Shown: one piece after another, positions 1 through 11,508 of the stretch | Position numbering within the stretch: position 1 is the stretch's first letter | Layout: each line of letters starts with the position of its first letter | NCBI GenBank assembly: GCA_021234155.1 | Contig: JAJEKV010000060.1 | Location: forward strand, 4,140,451-4,204,450 | Reading direction: 5' to 3' | Length of the DNA: 64,000 nt | Source: Isoetes taiwanensis | Taxonomy: Eukaryota; Streptophyta; Lycopodiopsida; Isoetales; Isoetaceae | The notes under the pieces: generated by a model | The model's database searches: none | Seen by the model: the letters and a program-made list of their open reading frames with translations, nothing else | Told to the model about the DNA's origin: nothing | Program-made: the position numbers and the translations under genes

Positions 1-1054
1 TTTTTAGCAAATACTGCCAGAAAAAGTGTCACAAGAGAAAGAACACCGATTAATCGAAGGATCGTAAAGAACACCAATATCACCGAGCCGATGCAAATGT
101 AAGAGAACCTGCATGCCAACAACATGGCGATTCTAGAGGTTTTTTTTTTTAATTATTTGCTGATTTTGATGTGGTTGTAAGTACACAGTTGCAACAAAGT
201 GCATATTTCCAAATAGAACTTTTGAAAAACCTGTAGTGCAGCCATGGCTTATGGTGTATCAGAGATGAAATTAACTAGCATGATGATAACCCTTTGATAT
301 TTTTAATGGTCCGTAAACCCTAGCATAGCCTCTTGATGCCTACTTTATCCTAGAACTGCCACATATCACATTTGTTAGACCGTCAAAATTTTATCCGGTT
401 TGTGGACCGCCACATCATAGATATGGGACACTTCAAATCGTTTACTTGTAAATGCTCCAGTTATAGTGCATAATTGTTGTTGCTTGATCATGATTTAGAC
501 TTTTAATCCCTTTTCTTCCCTTCTTGCATAGGAAAGGTCTCTAAATATTTTGCTATAGGAACATGCTTGAGCAGGAAGCACAGGTACAGGTTGTTTCACC
601 AAGGTTTTCTCTCAACAAGGAACACGTTTGATGCTTGCTCAAGCAGATTGTGAGCATTAAGCCTTAAAGAATAAGCTGATACGCACGGGCTACTTCCTCG
701 ATATTTACATTTTCTAGTTTATTCTATTCTATTTTCTACGGTCTACAATTGACACTTGATCCCATTTGGTTAAAGCTTAGTCAAGAAAATGTACTATGTC
801 TAGAGTTAAAGATATTTTTGCAAATTCCCAATCCGCGGGTATCATTTGGTTAAGAAATCTTCAATAGCATTTATTAAAGATATATCGCATTATGTTTTTC
901 CGGACTTCCAATGAACCTCGTTTCGCTACTTATTCTTTTAGAGCTTTTGAGGCATAAAATCTAGAATAGCAAAAAGTTGAAAGATACATAATCAAGGTTG
1001 TAAACCGAATTTGAAGATATAAACCTAATGAGAAGAGGATGTTTCATACATAAT
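1..1054 (-). repeat. Block H, inverted copy (distal part of left palindrome arm)
   Basis: This stretch is the reverse complement of about 38404-39464 and of the matching part of 55560-56620. Position 1 pairs with about 39464, so the arm runs off the left window edge. No gene is recognised. Similarity stops abruptly after 1054 (ending CATACATAAT) at an insertion and resumes at 7952. The arm matches both right-hand copies closely apart from small indels. Confidence 0.9.
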
Positions 1055-4000
1055 CCCATCGATCCGAGCCATCGGATCGCCATTCTGGGAAGGGACGAGC
1101 GCCTATATTAGGCCATTTCCGTTTTGGCTCGGTTATCGGCGTCTTCTCACAGCAGCTTCCTTCCTTCTCGTAGCTTACTGTTTCTTGGTTCCCTTCATTA
1201 CACCCACTCTTGTCCCCGCTTCTTTTCTCTGAATTTTCTCATTCCCCTTTTGTTTACCCTTCTTTTCAATGGATCTTCTTCTTTTTTCCCTTCAAAAGCT
1301 TCGTCTTGCCATCATATGTTTCATTAGTTTCTATCTCTTTCCCGTCCTTACTGTATACAGTATGATAAAGCATGCATGGTATGGTAGCGTTCTTCCTCTA
1401 TCTTTCCTTGTTTTAGATTTGTTATTTTGTTCAATTTGATGCCATCGAGTTGTGCATAATGCATCTACACAGGAGGAATGATCAAATCCTTATAAGAAGG
1501 GATGATAAAATGTTTACTAGCTTATGTAGATTCTATCAATTTTCCACAATCTCCCGTTGTTTTTGTTTTTGCAGGTTTCAGCATTCTTAGCGTCTAGTGT
1601 AGATTTTCCACAATCTTCTATTGCTTTTTGCAGTTTGTTTTTTCTGTTTTGATGCATTCGGACTGTGCATGGCGAATCCATATACAAAAGCCTGATCCAA
1701 TTGTTGTTATCCAGCCTATGGAGATCGTAACAACTGGACTCTTTGTTTAATATTGCATCTTTGTCACGTTTTCTAACATGCAATTCATTGTGGATCGTTC
1801 TTCTTTTCTGTTGATTTCTTACAGCTGCTCCATCGATTTGGAAGCTAGAGCATAATCTAGCTCTGGTTAGTGCTTTTTGGCTAGATTCACTATTGGGTCT
1901 TCTCTCTTTATGAATCTGTAGTATTTTCCTGAATTTCATCTCGTTTGGGATCATATCTAGCTGAATTTGCATGGCTTGCAGCTAATTTTGCCTTCTTTCT
2001 CTGCCTGTGTATACCCAGCAAATGCCCCTTCTCACCGCGGTTTTCTCGCCTGAAATTAGCTTGCAAATAGAGCTTATGCTAAGCCATCGTTTGTCTTCGA
2101 GATGGTTCACAATATGATCTGCATGAATGCAGAAATAAACTTTTGTTGCTTCTGTGTTTCTTTTTTCTTGCTATGATCTCGAATCGGAATCTGCCTTTAT
2201 GCTAGACTAGGGCTCTCGAAAAGGGGCATGCAAAACTGAAGATGGGTTGGTTTTGTTGTTGGGATTTTGTCTGGCATTGCTTTCTTTCAGATTTGGTTTT
2301 TCGTGGTTTTTTTTTGCGGTGCCTAATTCACATATATCTCAAAGACAATTCAACTGTGGGTCGACCATGATGACGCCATTTGCTTTGGGTCGGCGATGAT
2401 GACGACGCTTTGTGATTCCTGCTTATAAGCCACGGGTTTCTTCTTCTTCTCTGCCATGGATCGATGGCAACCAAGCTAAAAACAATTTTCCTTTGCATCT
2501 CGGATGTTTCTCATAGGAATGTTTTTACAGATTATGTTTTCCTCCTCTCACGATGGACTCGGGTCCGCTTTGTTGCGCTCGACAAAGGCGTTTCCGGCTA
2601 GTTAGGTTGCGATGGTGCTTTTGCATGAACAACCTTTACTTTTGCGGGCTTTTTAGGTCCGGTGTTGCGGCTAGTGATAATCATCGGCGAGTCCGGCGGC
2701 TGGGGAGCGGGTGGTCCACTTTCGAGCATCTGCCTCTGCTTGTTCCTTTGTTTGGCCTTTTTTGGGTTGTATTAGCCTAGCTCAAGCCAATATTCAACCC
2801 TTCTTTTTCCCTTTAGCTCCTCCATTTGTTTAGCCCAATCCTACGCCTAGTCCGGCTGAGCCTTGATCTGTCGATGCGGCTGACTCTATTTTCGACAATT
2901 TGCCTTCTTAGTGCGGTGGATTTGCTCTATCTTTGCCGTTTTCCTTTTTATGCTATACTTATGTTGCGATCCAACACACCAGCTTCTCAGAATCTAGACT
3001 GCTGTTACCTGCATGCCACCGGCCATGAATTCCGAAATTAGAGTTATGTAGCCGATTGGAGCCGGTGGTTGATTTCTTGCGAGCGCTCCAGAATCGGCCA
3101 TCGGATTCTTTTTGCAAGTCAATTCTCGAGCTTCTCAACGAATCCTTACCGCTCTGCTCTTTGGCTCACGACTTACCCTGCTCTCGCTTTTTTCTACCAT
3201 CCCTAATCTCTGGCCTCAGCTTCCATTCCGTTTTGCCTTTCTTCATTCGGGGTCCGTTCATCGGACTTCACCTCGTCTTTTCAAGGTTTGTGTTTCCTTC
3301 CGCGATTTTTCCGCGATTTGTGTTTTTAGGTTCTTTTTACATTTGAATGTTCCAATGTGCAACTTGTCGGATTTGAATGTTCCAATGTGGAATTTGTTTC
3401 GAGGCTCGGGTTCGTCCATGTCTCTTAGCCCTTTACATTTCCTTCGCTACCATTTTTTATATTGCTCAAGTCGCTTTTATCTTTTAGTTAGTCGCCTACA
3501 TAATTTTTTTTTCACTATTGGTCATGGGGATTGGGTCGGTTGTTTGCATTTCATGATGGGTTTGCCGCCTCATTCTTCTCATTTGTGCTTATCGGGACCT
3601 TTTGACTCTATGATATGCATGTTCATTTGCCTATATTCATGGGATCATCTCATTTATCTGACGTTTGTTCCTCTTTTCAACATATTTTCTCCATCGGTTA
3701 TTATTTGTCTTATGCCCCTATATTACTTATCATGGCCTTTTCCTAGCCTTTGTTATTTTATATTTGTTCACATATTTACTATGGGCAGTCCTTTGTAGTA
3801 TTCTTTTACGATTATTGATTTTTGATGGTTCTTATGAGTGCTATAATGGGTTCTTTTTTTTTTGTTTTCACACAGCCATCAATTTAATTGCCGCATTATT
3901 TATGCATCTAGAGTTGCCTTGACATTGCTAGGCGTAATGGGACCTACTTTTGACGGTTTCTTGTCTTACACTACGATCACAGGCAACATTTTTTGGCATC

Positions 4001-4241
4001 ATATGGCTCCTCCATTTTGCTTAGATACATGCATTTTTTCTATGTGTTCGATGATTTTTATTTTATTGGTTCTTTATGGGCTTTAGGTTGGTGGATCGAT
4101 ATCTCTGCCACTTTTTCATTACGTGGTGGCTGCTAGGAGATTTTGTAATGGGGTTCTCGATTGGGTTGTGTATATCTTTTCATCTGTTCCTTTTTCCATT
4201 TTTTGTTTTAGTTGCCCTGAGGTTTCTTTAGATGTCGCCTG

Positions 4242-4607
4242 ATCTTATAAATTTTATGTTTTCCCATGGTGGTTTTGGATTTTTTCTCTTTTGCAATTGT
4301 GTTTTTCTTTTGGATGTCGATGCAATTATTTATATATGTCGCATGCTCTTCTAAATTTTACGTTTTCCCATGGTGGTTACGGATTTTTCTCTTTTGCAAT
4401 TGTGTTTTTCTCTTGGATGTCGATGTAACTAGGGGGTTTTGTAATCGGGTTCTTCATTTGGTTGTGTATATTTTTTCCTATGGTCCTTTTTACATTTTTT
4501 TTTTGCCCCCGTGGTTTCTTTATATGTAGTGTGATCTTATAAAATTTGTGTTTTCCCATGATGGTTTCGGATTTCTCCTTTGCAATTGTCTTTGGCTCTA
4601 GATGCTC
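4242..4607. repeat. Three degenerate copies of a roughly 75-bp sequence
   Basis: Copies lie at about 4242-4322, 4350-4426 and 4533-4607. Each runs from a CTTATAAA/CTTCTAAA start through GTTTTCCCATGGTGG and TTTGCAATTGTGTTTTTC to a GGATGTCGATG-like end. The third is the most diverged. Further similarity extends upstream (GTAATSGGGTTCT at about 4146 and 4441), so the whole 4.14-4.61 kb stretch is probably a decayed tandem array. Confidence 0.7.
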
Positions 4608-5642
4608 CACGCTATTCAAGGTTGTTGTGCTATTCGGATTATCTTTTCCTCTTTATGTTCTGGCCGTGTTTTGTTTTCACATTTTGGCCTACGTTGTCAT
4701 TCTCTTGGGTTTGCCGTTCTTCTCCTGGGTGGTACCCTGTATTACCGTGGTTTTATTTCTTTTTATTCCCTGTATTGTGAGTTTGATGCTGCCACCTATG
4801 TCGCTTACGATTTCTTGACGTCTTTGTGCTCGGTTGCACTTTGTCTGTGCTCGGTTGACCTTTATGCATTTTATGATGCGTAGTTTCTTCTTCTTCATCT
4901 TATTGCTTTGGTTCTTGATCATTATTCCGTGTTCTTGATCACTAGCGGGATTGCATGTATGTGGGCCTCATTTTATTCACTTTATGCATCTTCTCGCTTG
5001 TTTTTTCTCGTGTTGTTTTCCCATTTTATGTATATAGGACATTTCCTGGGTTTTCATTTTTCTTGTTATTGTCTCTGCGGCATATTTTTATACGCCCTAT
5101 GCCCGGTGTATGCCACTTCCACACTTTCCTAGGATAAGTTTTTCTTCTTTATCTTATTCCTCCTTGGAGCCTTGTCTTCTTCTTTGCCATTTTTTTACTT
5201 TATGCGCATTAATATGGTTTCTTTTCTTCTCGTTGTTGTCCTTCTGGTTCGCTGCTAGGGTGTCTTCTTGACTTCCGTCATCGTGGAGGGCTTGTTTTAT
5301 GGGGGGCGACCTTTTTCTTCGTCTTGTGTAGGCGTGCTTTTTCTTTCCCTTGTTTTTGTTCTCTAATGTCCTTCCTTTTTTCAGGGTCATGTCATCTATT
5401 ACGAGCACTTCGGCTCTTCTCCCTCAGCTTTGTTTTCTCCTCCACGGCCCGCTTTCGTCTTTGTTGGTTATTCGTCGTCAGCGGAATTTCATCAAATTTT
5501 CCACTTCCCTCTCCCGTCATTTTACCTTTTACCCTCTTTGGCTCGTCGTGATCTTTCTTTTTCCTTGTCGCGGGTTGATGTTCTTATTAAGCCACTCCAC
5601 CGGAGACCAACTTGCCCATGGTCATATGATTTCTTTAGCTAA

Positions 5643-5825
5643 GCTTGCCTTGGATTCGCATGCCCCGTCACTATCCTTCAGCGCCTAGTTTCTACCGGTT
5701 CTTGTTACCTCCTCGATCCTCCGTCCGGCGGTCCTCTTTTTCGCTCCTCTCCTCCCTCTCTGTGTCCTTTATTCTATCCGGTACTTTCGGGGTGGTGGTG
5801 GCGTCTCTTCTTGCTATCGGCTTGA
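5643..5825. repeat. Roughly 180-bp internal repeat, copy 1 (partner 6601-6784)
   Basis: Both copies share TTTCTACCGGTTC, CTCCTCGAT, GTCCTTTAT and TCTTCTTGCTATCGGCTT in the same order and spacing. Preceding sequence, including the CTCTAATGTCCTTCCTTTTT motif at about 5366, 6363 and a shortened form at about 6467, is also repeated. Unit 1 therefore grew at least partly by internal duplication. Confidence 0.65.
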
Positions 5826-5943
5826 ATCCATCCATCCGTCTGGTCCTCATTCCGGCTTCGTCGCGGGCGGGCCTTGGCGGCTGCCGCTCGGAGGGTTCCA
5901 CATGATGTTGCGCGCGCTCACGGTCGTTGTCATATTCGCAGTA

Positions 5944-6020
5944 GGCTTATTTTTTCGTGCCTAGCTTTGCTCACCATATGATAGTGGGCTTATTTTTTCG
6001 TGCATAGCTTTGCTCACCAT
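5944..6020. repeat. Tandem pair of a roughly 44-bp sequence
   Basis: GGCTTATTTTTTCGTGC followed by TAGCTTTGCTCACCATAT occurs twice in a row, at about 5945-5980 and 5988-6022, with one base changed (CCTAGC against CATAGC). Confidence 0.8.
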
Positions 6021-6869
6021 ATATCATATTACATCCTCACTGTGTAAGTTTAGAGACATTGCTTTTTATGTTATTAGACGTGGTTGACTTTTCATGTTCT
6101 TTTAGCCCATAGTTTTTATTATTCTCCCTCGTTTCCTCCGTTTTGCTCAATATGCAGGGTCCACATGCTGAGGCTCGTACTTCCGGCTGCTGGTAGTCCT
6201 CGTCTTTCATAATCCGTGATTTGCATTCATATCATATGTGCATTGTACGTATTAACATGGTTTGTTTTGTCTTCGCCTTGTTGCCGTCCTCGTTGGCATG
6301 CCGGAGCGCTTCCTTCGATTCGTCATCGTGGCGGCGTTCTTTTCTTTTCATTGTTTTTGTTCTCTAATGTCCTTCCTTTTTTCAGGTCATTGCGCTGATG
6401 CCGTCTAGCCGGGGCGCTTCCTTAGATTCGTCATCGGCGCAACGTCCTTGTCTTTTCATTGTTTTTCTCTAATATCCTTTCCTTTTTCAGGTCATTGGTG
6501 ATATCGTCCATAATCGACGCCGGTTTTCGTCGTCAGCGTGTAGCTTCCTTCTCGCTTGAATCGGACTCTTGGGATCACGGTTTCCTTCCTTCCCCCCCCG
6601 CTTGCCTTCATTACATGCCCCCTCACTATCCTTGAGTGCCCTAATTTCTACCGGTTCCTATCATCTCCTCGATACTCGTCCGTGACCTCTTTTCGTTCCT
6701 CTCTTTTCTCTGCGTCCTTTATCCTCTATCAGGCTACTTTTCGGGGGGGGGGCGGGCGTGTCTTCTTGCTATCGGCTTCTGGTTGGAGGTTTGTGGCGGT
6801 GGCCTTATAGTTGAGGAAGTCCTTTGGTAGTCGGCGGTTTTGTGTCTCTCGCGAGTCCCTTCCCAGAAT

Positions 6870-7951
6870 CCCATCGATCCGAGCCATCGGATCGCCATTC
6901 GAAGGGAAGGGACCATATAAACCATTTCCGTTTTGGCTCGGTTATCGGCGTCTTCTCACAGCAGCTTCCTTCCTTCTCGTAGCTTCCCTCCCTTACCGCC
7001 CAGCTCGGTGACGCGGCGTCTGTTTCATTTGTGTCTTTAGGCCTTGCACTTTTGTTGTTGTTCACTTTGCATTTACTATAATTATGTTTTTTCATCACTA
7101 TCATGTCATTTTTTCATATGTTATTTTCCACCCGATGGGTGATGCTTTCTCCACCTTTCAGGTGATGCTATCTCCACCTGTGGGTGAATCTATTTATTTC
7201 CACCTTGAGGGTGACGCTATTTATTTCCACCTTGAGGTTGACGCTATTTATTTCCACCTTGAGGGTGATGCTATTTATTTCCACCTTGAGGGTGACGCTA
7301 TTTATTTCCACCTTGAGGGTGATGCTATTTATTTCCACCTTGAGGATGCCGCATATTTGTTTTCCACCCGCTGGGTGATGCTTCTCCACCTTTTTTGCGT
7401 CTTTGCTTTTTATGTTTCTAATTTGCTCTTCCTTGCGGGTTTTGATTGTGCGGCTTGCCTTGTCCCTGCCATGCATGGTAGTTTATATAACCATTCACGG
7501 GTATTTTTTGGGTTCATTTGAGTTGCTGCAGGTTTTCCGCGGTCTTCTGAGGTCCTGCCATATTTGTGTACGCCATCAACCCACCTTTTCGGCTCTCCAG
7601 GCAACACATTCGGGGATTCTGCCGTCTTCTGGGGTCCTGCTATATTTCTGTTCGCAATCAATCCATCTCCTTCGGTTTTCCAGGCAACACATTCAAGGTT
7701 GTTGGCGACCATTTCTCATTAGGGTTTTCCTCGAAAACCCGAAAGGGCGGGGTTTTTTATCCCGGTGAGAAGTTGTCGCCATTACCCTTCTATATTGCCT
7801 GTGCACATTTCTTTTTACGGGGTAGTCCGATATTGTTCCTATGGTCGGCTACCCCTCTCTATTCTTCAAAACATTGTATACTGCTGCTGTGATGAATGAC
7901 AAGCCTATCTATCGGCCGGTTTTGTGTCTCTCGCGAGTCCCTTCCCAGAAT
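6870..7951. repeat. Unit 2 of the 6.9-kb insertion
   Basis: This part has the same start and end as unit 1, but only 1.08 kb lies between. It contains a TATA-like CCATATAAACC at about 6914 and the 27-bp minisatellite at 7191-7352. The tandem arrangement of two members with common ends suggests either two insertions of one family or one unit derived from the other by internal deletion. It is not a flanking LTR, because the interior does not match the start of unit 1. Confidence 0.55.
7191..7352. repeat. 27-bp minisatellite, six copies
   Basis: Units start at 7191, 7218, 7245, 7272, 7299 and 7326. Each reads TATTTATTTCCACCTTGAGG plus seven more bases ending in GC or similar. Because 27 is divisible by three, it makes a nine-residue repeat in every frame, which explains the long repetitive open frames here. 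These are not taken as genes. Related CCACC...GGTGATGC half-units lie just outside, at about 7130-7190 and 7360-7390. Confidence 0.93.
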
Positions 7952-9440
7952 GAAAGTTGTAAACCCAAATTGAAGTTTTAAACCTAATAAGAAGAGAATA
8001 ATTTGATATTTATGCAATTAGGCGAACTTAACTGTGCCGGAACACTACAATACAGAGTCAAACAAATAAGTAAGGCTTTTGCAGCAAAAAAATCAAGCAC
8101 CAAACGTTGGATACGACCACATTTGCAGCCCCGCTATCTGAAGCTTGAACCCCGGCCCGACCACGTACACCGATGGCTATGGCGGTGGCCTTCTCTAAAA
8201 TGTCTACGGTAAAAAATTATTTGTAATTCAATGGACGGCCAAGATAAGTGCCTCGACGTCGAAGAATATGCCAAAGAATCGACCCAATAATAATTATATA
8301 TGTTCAGATAAATTCCATTTCGTGTGCCCACAACTAATGCAAAGGCGTTGTGCAACCATCACGTTTCTGTAAGTTTATTTGCGTATGAAACCAATTAAAT
8401 TGAACTGTATTGAAATGGTGCAAATCATCAAGCAGAATGCGACAACTAATCTTTTCGTAGCACTATGCATGATTTTATTAAGGCACCCCAACAATGCAAG
8501 TAGAATGGTAGTATAATCTTAGCTTGCAAATACCTGAGGGTAACAAAATTGCAATTGTGTATTCCACAAAAACCTTATGCGCCAACATATTTGCAACATA
8601 TGCTTTCCATTACTTCTATCCATTCGATGTGTTAGGGGCTAATTCCCATGTCCCTAAACCTTAAATCCTTCACAGTTGGTACTCCATTACATCTATATAT
8701 CATGAGTACATTTTACAAGTTTTCTACATATTCCATTACATCTACCTATTCCACACGTACATGACTAATGCCTGGCATTGCCGGGCACACGTTTCTAGAG
8801 ATTCGCGTTTAACAACAAATAGACATAAGATGAATCTCTCTCACATGTATCAACGTTTGCCACTGTTTCATTAGCTTTGTTGCTTTGAAAGATCATTTCT
8901 TTGGGAGGCGTACATGTTTTGTATAAAATTAGTTCATAGCATGTTTACACTTAAAAACAAGGTTTGCGCTCATCCTTCATAGGGATGTACATTTTCTATT
9001 TCTATTCAACTATACTCATGCATTATGCCTTCCTGCCCATTTCACCTACATAGATTCTATAAATTCTAATGTAGCTACAAAGTCTAATACCCTAAACCCA
9101 TTCCAAACGCTCTCAAGAATTGCCCTAAGATCACCGGCCACACGCCCTAGTAACTATTCTTTTTCCAAAGGACATGGTTGTCCAGGTCTACTTGTGAGGA
9201 TTTGCACAATAATGTTTGGTTGGGTTAAGTTGTTTTTGCTATTACCTTTGACTTTTTGTAGGTTGAGTACAAGAGATCATGTTAGTGTTCTTGGACATAA
9301 ACATCCAAGTGAAACACAATGTTGTATATCAAGCTTCAATGCTTGTTGTGTTTCTATATGAAATTTCCATTTAGTCTTTGCTATTAGTGAGATCTATTGG
9401 AAAAAATAAAACGATATTTGCAATACCTGTTCGCGATCCA
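7952..9440 (-). repeat. Block G, inverted copy (proximal part of left palindrome arm)
   Basis: This is the reverse complement of 16186-17666 over its whole length. The first bases (7952-7964) join H-type sequence directly to G-type sequence across a single TTTA. They are the empty version of the site where the outer transposon sits in both right-hand copies. No gene is recognised; open frames are short and have no family features. Confidence 0.9.
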
Positions 9441-10127
9441 GCTTGTTGGAAGTGCAAGGAGTTTGACAATAGGCAAGTGGCACAAGTAGCATTTTTGTGT
9501 TTTTTTTTATGTCGACAAATTGGTGGCAGTTGGGCATGGTTTCTAACTAGATGGCTATTTCTGTCCCTTGCACATATGAAGAAGTATTATGCAATGGAAA
9601 ACTACTTTACGTCTCTTTGCACATTTAACAACTCTAACGTGCCACAATGGAAGGTTTTTTAAGTATAACATAAAGAAATAATGAAGATTTTTAGGCGGTC
9701 TTCTCGTGAGTCAGATAGATCCAGATTGGAGAAAATGGCTTCCATCGTATAGGGCATTTACACGTTAGCAATTATTTAACATGTGAATTTGAGGTGTTCT
9801 TCTGGACCCTCGTGGTTTTTTTACTTTTGATCCCGTGTCTTCCCAAAATCCATCACCACCTTATTCTTTAATATATTTGTCATTTATCAATGGAAGGTAC
9901 GATTCCTCAATTTGATGTAACAGACTACTTCTCAGATAATTTTGTGTTGTCATCATGGCGGGCTCTTGTTTGAGAATGGCTTTACCTCTATTTATACCTT
10001 TATCACATATAAGGAAGTGTCGAAAGCAATTAGTAGTGTGTCATTGCCCAACATTTTGGAGCTTTGTGATAAAGCAAGATTGAGCCTGATGAGCAAGAAG
10101 GTATTCTTTTTGCTAATCAATTTTCAG

Positions 10128-10369
10128 GTCTTTGAAGGAGAAAGAAGCTTGACAAAAGATTGTTGGGAACTTGGAAAATTTGATTTGAGTGGTATTGCCC
10201 TAGCTCCAAGAGGTATTCCCCAGATTGAACTTACTTTTGAAGTAGATGCAGATGGAATACTAAAAGTGAGGCAGAGGATAAGGCGACCAATAAGGTAGAT
10301 AAGATCATCAATACTGTTGACGAAGATCGTTTATCTTCAGATGAGGTTGATAGAATGATCAAGGAGGCT
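10128..10369 (+). pseudogene. BiP (HSP70) substrate-binding-domain exon relic
   Basis: The translation matches the BiP substrate-binding domain ([40 protein letters not shown], then [12 protein letters not shown]). It begins exactly after an AG acceptor (TTTTCAG at 10121-10127) with intron-like sequence before it, so it derives from an intron-containing BiP gene. One base is missing near 10267 (AAAGTGAGGC against AAAGTGAAGGC), which shifts the frame, and similarity stops at 10369. Upstream, 10040-10100 may be an unrelated exon ending at a GTATTC donor. It is a relic, tail-to-tail with the minus-strand BiP 1.1 kb away and more than 90 percent alike by eye. Copies lie at 42388-42629 and 59544-59782. 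Confidence 0.85.
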
Positions 10370-11508
10370 TGTGTTTTGAATGATTTTGTTTTGAACAAAT
10401 CGGTCTTTTTTCACGTAAACTCACTTAGTCTACGGGCAAAAGATCTACATTAGGCAAACGGTTGATAACCGAAAAGCCTAAGGTACCTTTTGGCCCTTGA
10501 ATTTTTACCCAGACTATGGCTAATGATGTATTGGTTGGCTGCAGGTACGTGCTCCTTTTCCTAATGTAATCCTTCTATCCAATAAGTCTTAGGTGAGCTT
10601 GGAAAAGAAGAAAGAAAGATGAGATGCACATTTGCTCTTAAATGTTATGCTAAGATATTTGAGTACTTGATCCATTTTATTACTTTAGCAAATGAGTTTT
10701 GCAAGCATACAGGCTAAAAGGTGAATGTATCTGAAACCTATGGATGTTATTTGATGTGCCTTCTTCTGGCCATATACTCATGTGGAACAACCTAGCTTAG
10801 GAGTCATATTTTTTAAGGTTGTTATATGAACCTCGAAATTGAGTACTTTAGACCCTTACGCTTCGTAGTATAAAAAAAGTACAGTTTTATGCACTAAGTT
10901 TGCTACGGGATATCTTATTTCAGTCGAACTTCCTTATGTAAAACCCATCTCTTTGATGTAATAAAAAAATATAGAAATATGTTGAAAACATGCTCCTTTG
11001 CTTTAAAAGGATTATATGCTTTTCAAATAGAACTTGCTGCTGGTTTCATCGTGGCAGGACCTGTTGTAGGCTTGAACTATGTACCACCTACATGCATCCA
11101 ACTACAAATGGGAACTTCAATAATTGTAACTAGTCTTGTGGACTCAAATAAGGACGTCCCTCTTTAAGTGTTAGGTTTTGCCTTAGAAAATATACAGCTA
11201 CAATTTATGATGATTTGTAAGCTCATTGAAGAGAAACTCTTCCCCGCATTTTCCATGTCGCTTATTTGCTACAAAATTAGATGTGCAAGCAAAGTGTTCT
11301 AAATGCGTGTCAAACTTGCTAGATAAATTTTCATAAAACAAGTGCGCAAAATGTTTAAAAGTTTTTAGAAAAGTTGAAAGCTAAGATAAGTGATATAAAC
11401 AAAGCAGATAATAAGCATAAGCTAATATACATCTCAGATTACTATTTTCATATCTACAGGTATTTGTGTCATTCCTCGTGATCAGGAATTTTGAATGTCT
11501 CAAGATAT

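Larger units (their letters stand above)
1055..6869. repeat. Unit 1 of the 6.9-kb insertion
   Basis: This part begins CCCATCGATCCGAGCCATCG and ends CGAGTCCCTTCCCAGAAT. Unit 2 has the same two ends, but the interiors do not match. The interior is full of sub-repeats (4242-4607, 5643-5825 with 6601-6784, 5944-6020). No conserved protein was recognised in any frame. Confidence 0.55.
1055..7951. mobile_element. 6.9-kb non-coding, T-rich insertion of unknown class
   Basis: The insertion is defined by comparison: the other H copies read straight from CATACATAAT to GAAAGTTGTAAA, whereas here 6.9 kb lies between them. AAT occurs just before the insert and at its right end, which could be a 3-bp target duplication or chance. 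The plus strand is strongly T-rich and its open frames are hydrophobic low-complexity strings, so I see no protein gene. It has two parts that share their first 80-100 bases (CCCATCGATCCGAGCC start) and last 35 or so bases (ending CCCTTCCCAGAAT): 1055-6869 and 6870-7951. A short inverted repeat, ATTCTGGGAAGGGAC, lies near the left start (about 1082) and in inverted form at the end of each part. It could be a non-autonomous transposon family or a decayed LARD-like element. Confidence 0.6.

Noticed and set aside
7191-7352. CRISPR-like array
   Set aside because: Units are contiguous with no unique spacers; this is a minisatellite in a plant nuclear context.
1124-7892. Many long open frames in the 6.9-kb insertion (for example 3112-3798 and 7084-7521)
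   Set aside because: Low-complexity Phe/Leu/Ser strings from T-rich DNA and the 27-bp repeat; no domain, no codon bias, overlapping frames equally open.
1055-7951. LTR retrotransposon with LTRs at 1055 and 6870
   Set aside because: Only the first 80-100 and last 35 or so bases are shared; there are no matching long terminal repeats and no gag-pol in between.
9378-9662. 94-codon frame with a Cys-rich start as a zinc-finger gene
   Set aside because: It crosses the G/B block junction at 9440/9441, so it is a chance joining of two sequences.
10979-11167. 62-codon frame conserved in all three B blocks (also 43236 and 60649)
   Set aside because: The surrounding non-coding DNA is equally conserved because the blocks are recent duplicates; no family features.
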